DNA of 6,360 bases from JANNHK01 sp034408875. GTDB taxonomy: Bacteria; Actinomycetota; Acidimicrobiia; IMCC26256; PALSA-610. The DNA lies in NCBI GenBank assembly GCA_034408875.1, contig JAWXCJ010000136.1:1-6360 (forward strand), written 5' to 3'. Below, piece by piece: positions 4,602-6,360 of this stretch. Each line of letters opens with the position of its first letter. Position 1 is the stretch's first letter. The position numbers were made by a program, and so were the translations under genes. The notes under the pieces are model-generated. The model saw only the letters and a list, made by a program, of their open reading frames with translations. It was not told where the DNA came from and did no database searches.

Positions 4602-6360
4602 TTAGGGCAGTTGGAACGTGACGATCTGCCAGGGGCGCATCGTCACTTGGCCTTCGAAGGGTTCGACCGGGCGGCCCTGCAGGTCGACGATCCAGCCGGT
4701 CGCGGGGGCGCCGTCGTGTTCGATGGTCACCGGGCCCTCGCCGGAGTCGGTGCGGAAGACGCGGACGAGGAGTCCGCCCGCGATGCGGTGCACGGCCGAC
4801 ACTTCGGCGCCGTCGACGCGGAGCGCGGCGCCGGCGCGCGGTTGCGTTCCGCCGAACCCGCCGCCGCGGGTGCGTTCGAGGGGGACGAGGAACGCGTCGG
4901 CCGCGCCGTAGCAGTCGGCCGCGCGCCAGTCGCCGCGGTGGGGGAGTACCGCGTACTCGGCCCGTTGGTCGCCGAGCATCTGCGCGCCCTTCACCGGGAT
5001 GGTCGGCCCGGCCGGGTTCGGGCGCAAGCTCGGTTCGGAACGCGACAGGTACCCGACCGCGCGCAGGAGCGTGAGGGCCAGCGTGTTGCCGTCGTCGACG
5101 ACCTCGTATTCGAGGAGGCCGTCGTGTACGAGCGCGAGACCCGAGGTGAGGTCGGTGGCGTCGACGAACCGGCGGGACGGGAAGGTCGGCAGCCCGAACT
5201 CCTGCGCGCCGCCCTCGGCGGTGAGGCCGCGGGTCACGACGGTGAACGCGCACTCGGCTTGCGAACCGGCCACACGCGCCGGGAGCGGGAAGTGCGCCCG
5301 GAGCCGGTGGTCGCGGCAGCGGTTGTCGAACTCGTGGCTGACCCGCAGGAACTGCTCGCCCGGCCGCAGTTCGAGCGTGGTGCGCACGGTCACCTTCTCG
5401 GTCTTCTCGCTGCGGGCGCTGCACGCGCGCTCGTCGCCCAGCGCGTGGGCGGGCCAGGTGTAGTCGGACTCGACGAGCACCCGGGCGCGCACCGGGCCCG
5501 ACTCGATCGTTGTGACCCGCACTGCGTCGGGCGTGTCGATCACGACGTCGGTCGCGGGCGGGGAGTAGTTGTACGTGTCGCCGCCGTCGCCGTCGTCGAC
5601 CAGTTTCCCGAGGCCGCGCAGGCGCATCCCGTCGTTGGTGTCGATCGCGTACGTGCCGTCGCCGCTGTCGACGGCGACGCGAATGTGCTCGTTCGCCAGC
5701 GCGCCCTCCGTCGCGACGACCGTGCCCGGGGGCGGCGGACCGTCGGCGGACACCAACGTGCTCCAGCCGAAGCCGGGAACGGCGCCGGTGTCGACGAGCA
5801 CGTGGCGCAACGGCGCCATGAAGAGCCGGAACTTCATCGTGTTGCCCTCGGCGCCGAGCGCGAGCATCGACTCGCGCAGTTCCGAGAGATCGCAGCGCGA
5901 TTCGCCCGGCCCCGCCTCCTGGAGGATGACATCCCAAACCTTCGAGGACCTGGGCTCGGCGAGGGGCACGATGTCGTACGATCTGATCTGGCGGCCCGCG
6001 AACTCGGTGCCGCGCATGAGGTCGAGGACCCAGCGCACCTTCTCGCCGGTCACCATGGTCGTGTATACCTCGCCCGACAGTTCGCCGATCATCTGCGTCG
6101 GCCGCGGTGACCCGTCGGGGCCGACGAAGTGGCAGTCGCCCGTGCCGGCCACGATGCCCTCGATCACGCCCGAACGGGCGCGCCCGGTCGGGTTGACGAC
6201 GACCGTGCTGTTGGCCGGTGCGTCGACGGCCGCGGCGATCGAGTGGAGCGCGTCGCGCGTGAGACCGTCGCCGATCTGGCGCGCTTCGTAGTAGCGGACG
6301 AGGACCTGGTCGACGACTTCGTCGTCGCTGCACGCACACGACGAGTCGTGCGCGCTGTTC
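4602..6360 (-). CDS. GH38 family alpha-mannosidase, C-terminal 585 residues (start beyond right edge)
   Basis: GH38 enzymes are zinc-dependent retaining alpha-mannosidases. The reading frame is open from the right edge to a TAA at 4602-4604. The first visible residues, NSAHDSSCACSDDEV, match the family's middle-domain motif (bacterial members typically show H-D-S-I-C-G-C-S), whose His is the fourth zinc ligand in structurally studied GH38 enzymes. A helical stretch follows (visible residues 14-47), then VVVNPTGRARSGV (53-65), a marker of the beta domain. A long beta-sandwich includes LRPGEQFLRVSHEFDN, FPSRRFVDATD, LALVHDGLLEYEVVDDG and LALTLLRAVGYLSR. The small terminal beta domain ends with VTMRPWQIVTFQLP, the usual GH38 close. 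The N-terminal (beta/alpha) catalytic domain with the nucleophile Asp and the other zinc ligands is outside the window, so activity, secretion signal and substrate (mannosylglycerate, mannan or glycan) cannot be judged. Codons further inside the visible stretch could act as starts but would discard the zinc motif. Confidence 0.92.
   Translation of the reverse strand, partial: NSAHDSSCACSDDEVVDQVLVRYYEARQIGDGLTRDALHSIAAAVDAPANSTVVVNPTGRARSGVIEGIVAGTGDCHFVGPDGSPRPTQMIGELSGEVYTTMVTGEKVRWVLDLMRGTEFAGRQIRSYDIVPLAEPRSSKVWDVILQEAGPGESRCDLSELRESMLALGAEGNTMKFRLFMAPLRHVLVDTGAVPGFGWSTLVSADGPPPPGTVVATEGALANEHIRVAVDSGDGTYAIDTNDGMRLRGLGKLVDDGDGGDTYNYSPPATDVVIDTPDAVRVTTIESGPVRARVLVESDYTWPAHALGDERACSARSEKTEKVTVRTTLELRPGEQFLRVSHEFDNRCRDHRLRAHFPLPARVAGSQAECAFTVVTRGLTAEGGAQEFGLPTFPSRRFVDATDLTSGLALVHDGLLEYEVVDDGNTLALTLLRAVGYLSRSEPSLRPNPAGPTIPVKGAQMLGDQRAEYAVLPHRGDWRAADCYGAADAFLVPLERTRGGGFGGTQPRAGAALRVDGAEVSAVHRIAGGLLVRVFRTDSGEGPVTIEHDGAPATGWIVDLQGRPVEPFEGQVTMRPWQIVTFQLP

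Noticed and set aside
4611..6110. 499-codon open frame on the plus strand opposite the mannosidase
   Set aside because: It is an antisense shadow typical of GC-rich codon bias, with low-complexity Arg/Ala/Gly/Val-rich sequence. The minus-strand frame matches GH38 throughout.
4525..6339. 604-codon minus-strand frame overlapping the mannosidase
   Set aside because: It is very rich in Arg and Pro without domain motifs, runs through the intergenic hairpin into the end of the cyclase gene, and is out of frame with the clear GH38 sequence.

Overview
The window is uniformly GC-rich (about 70% by eye) with strongly GC-biased third positions. It looks like chromosomal DNA from a high-GC actinobacterium. 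The gene set points the same way: a coenzyme F420 gene of the cofC/fbiD type lies head-to-head with glycerophospholipid genes, and there is a class III adenylate cyclase built like mycobacterial Rv1264. Acidimicrobiia is my best guess at class, but this is inference. I see no mobile elements, CRISPR array, tRNA or rRNA.

Layout. (1) Positions 1-515, minus strand: cofC/fbiD, truncated by the left edge. (2) Positions 516-619: a short divergent promoter region with a nearly symmetric -10 element. (3) Positions 620-4546, plus strand: four genes in one tightly coupled operon, each joined to the next by a 4-nt stop/start overlap (GTGA, ATGA, GTGA). They are plsC (acyltransferase), gpsA (glycerol-3-phosphate dehydrogenase), an uncharacterised 371-aa protein that resembles the non-catalytic parts of a six-hairpin glycosidase, and a 370-aa adenylate cyclase with a helical N-terminal regulatory domain. 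(4) Positions 4553-4597: a perfect 21-bp stem with a 3-nt loop, placed exactly between convergent genes and probably a bidirectional terminator. (5) Positions 4602-6360, minus strand: the C-terminal 585 residues of a GH38 alpha-mannosidase whose catalytic N-terminus lies beyond the right edge.

How the genes fit together. GpsA makes sn-glycerol-3-phosphate, and PlsC acylates lysophosphatidate made from it, so the first two operon genes feed membrane lipid synthesis. The cofC next to gpsA mirrors, from memory, the divergent Rv2982c (gpsA2)/Rv2983 (fbiD) pair of Mycobacterium tuberculosis. The less ordinary part is the second half of the operon, where an unknown glycosidase-like protein and a possibly pH-responsive cAMP-producing enzyme are translationally coupled to lipid genes. 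I see no clear evidence of a wholly new system. That coupled pair and the long hairpin deserve the closest look.
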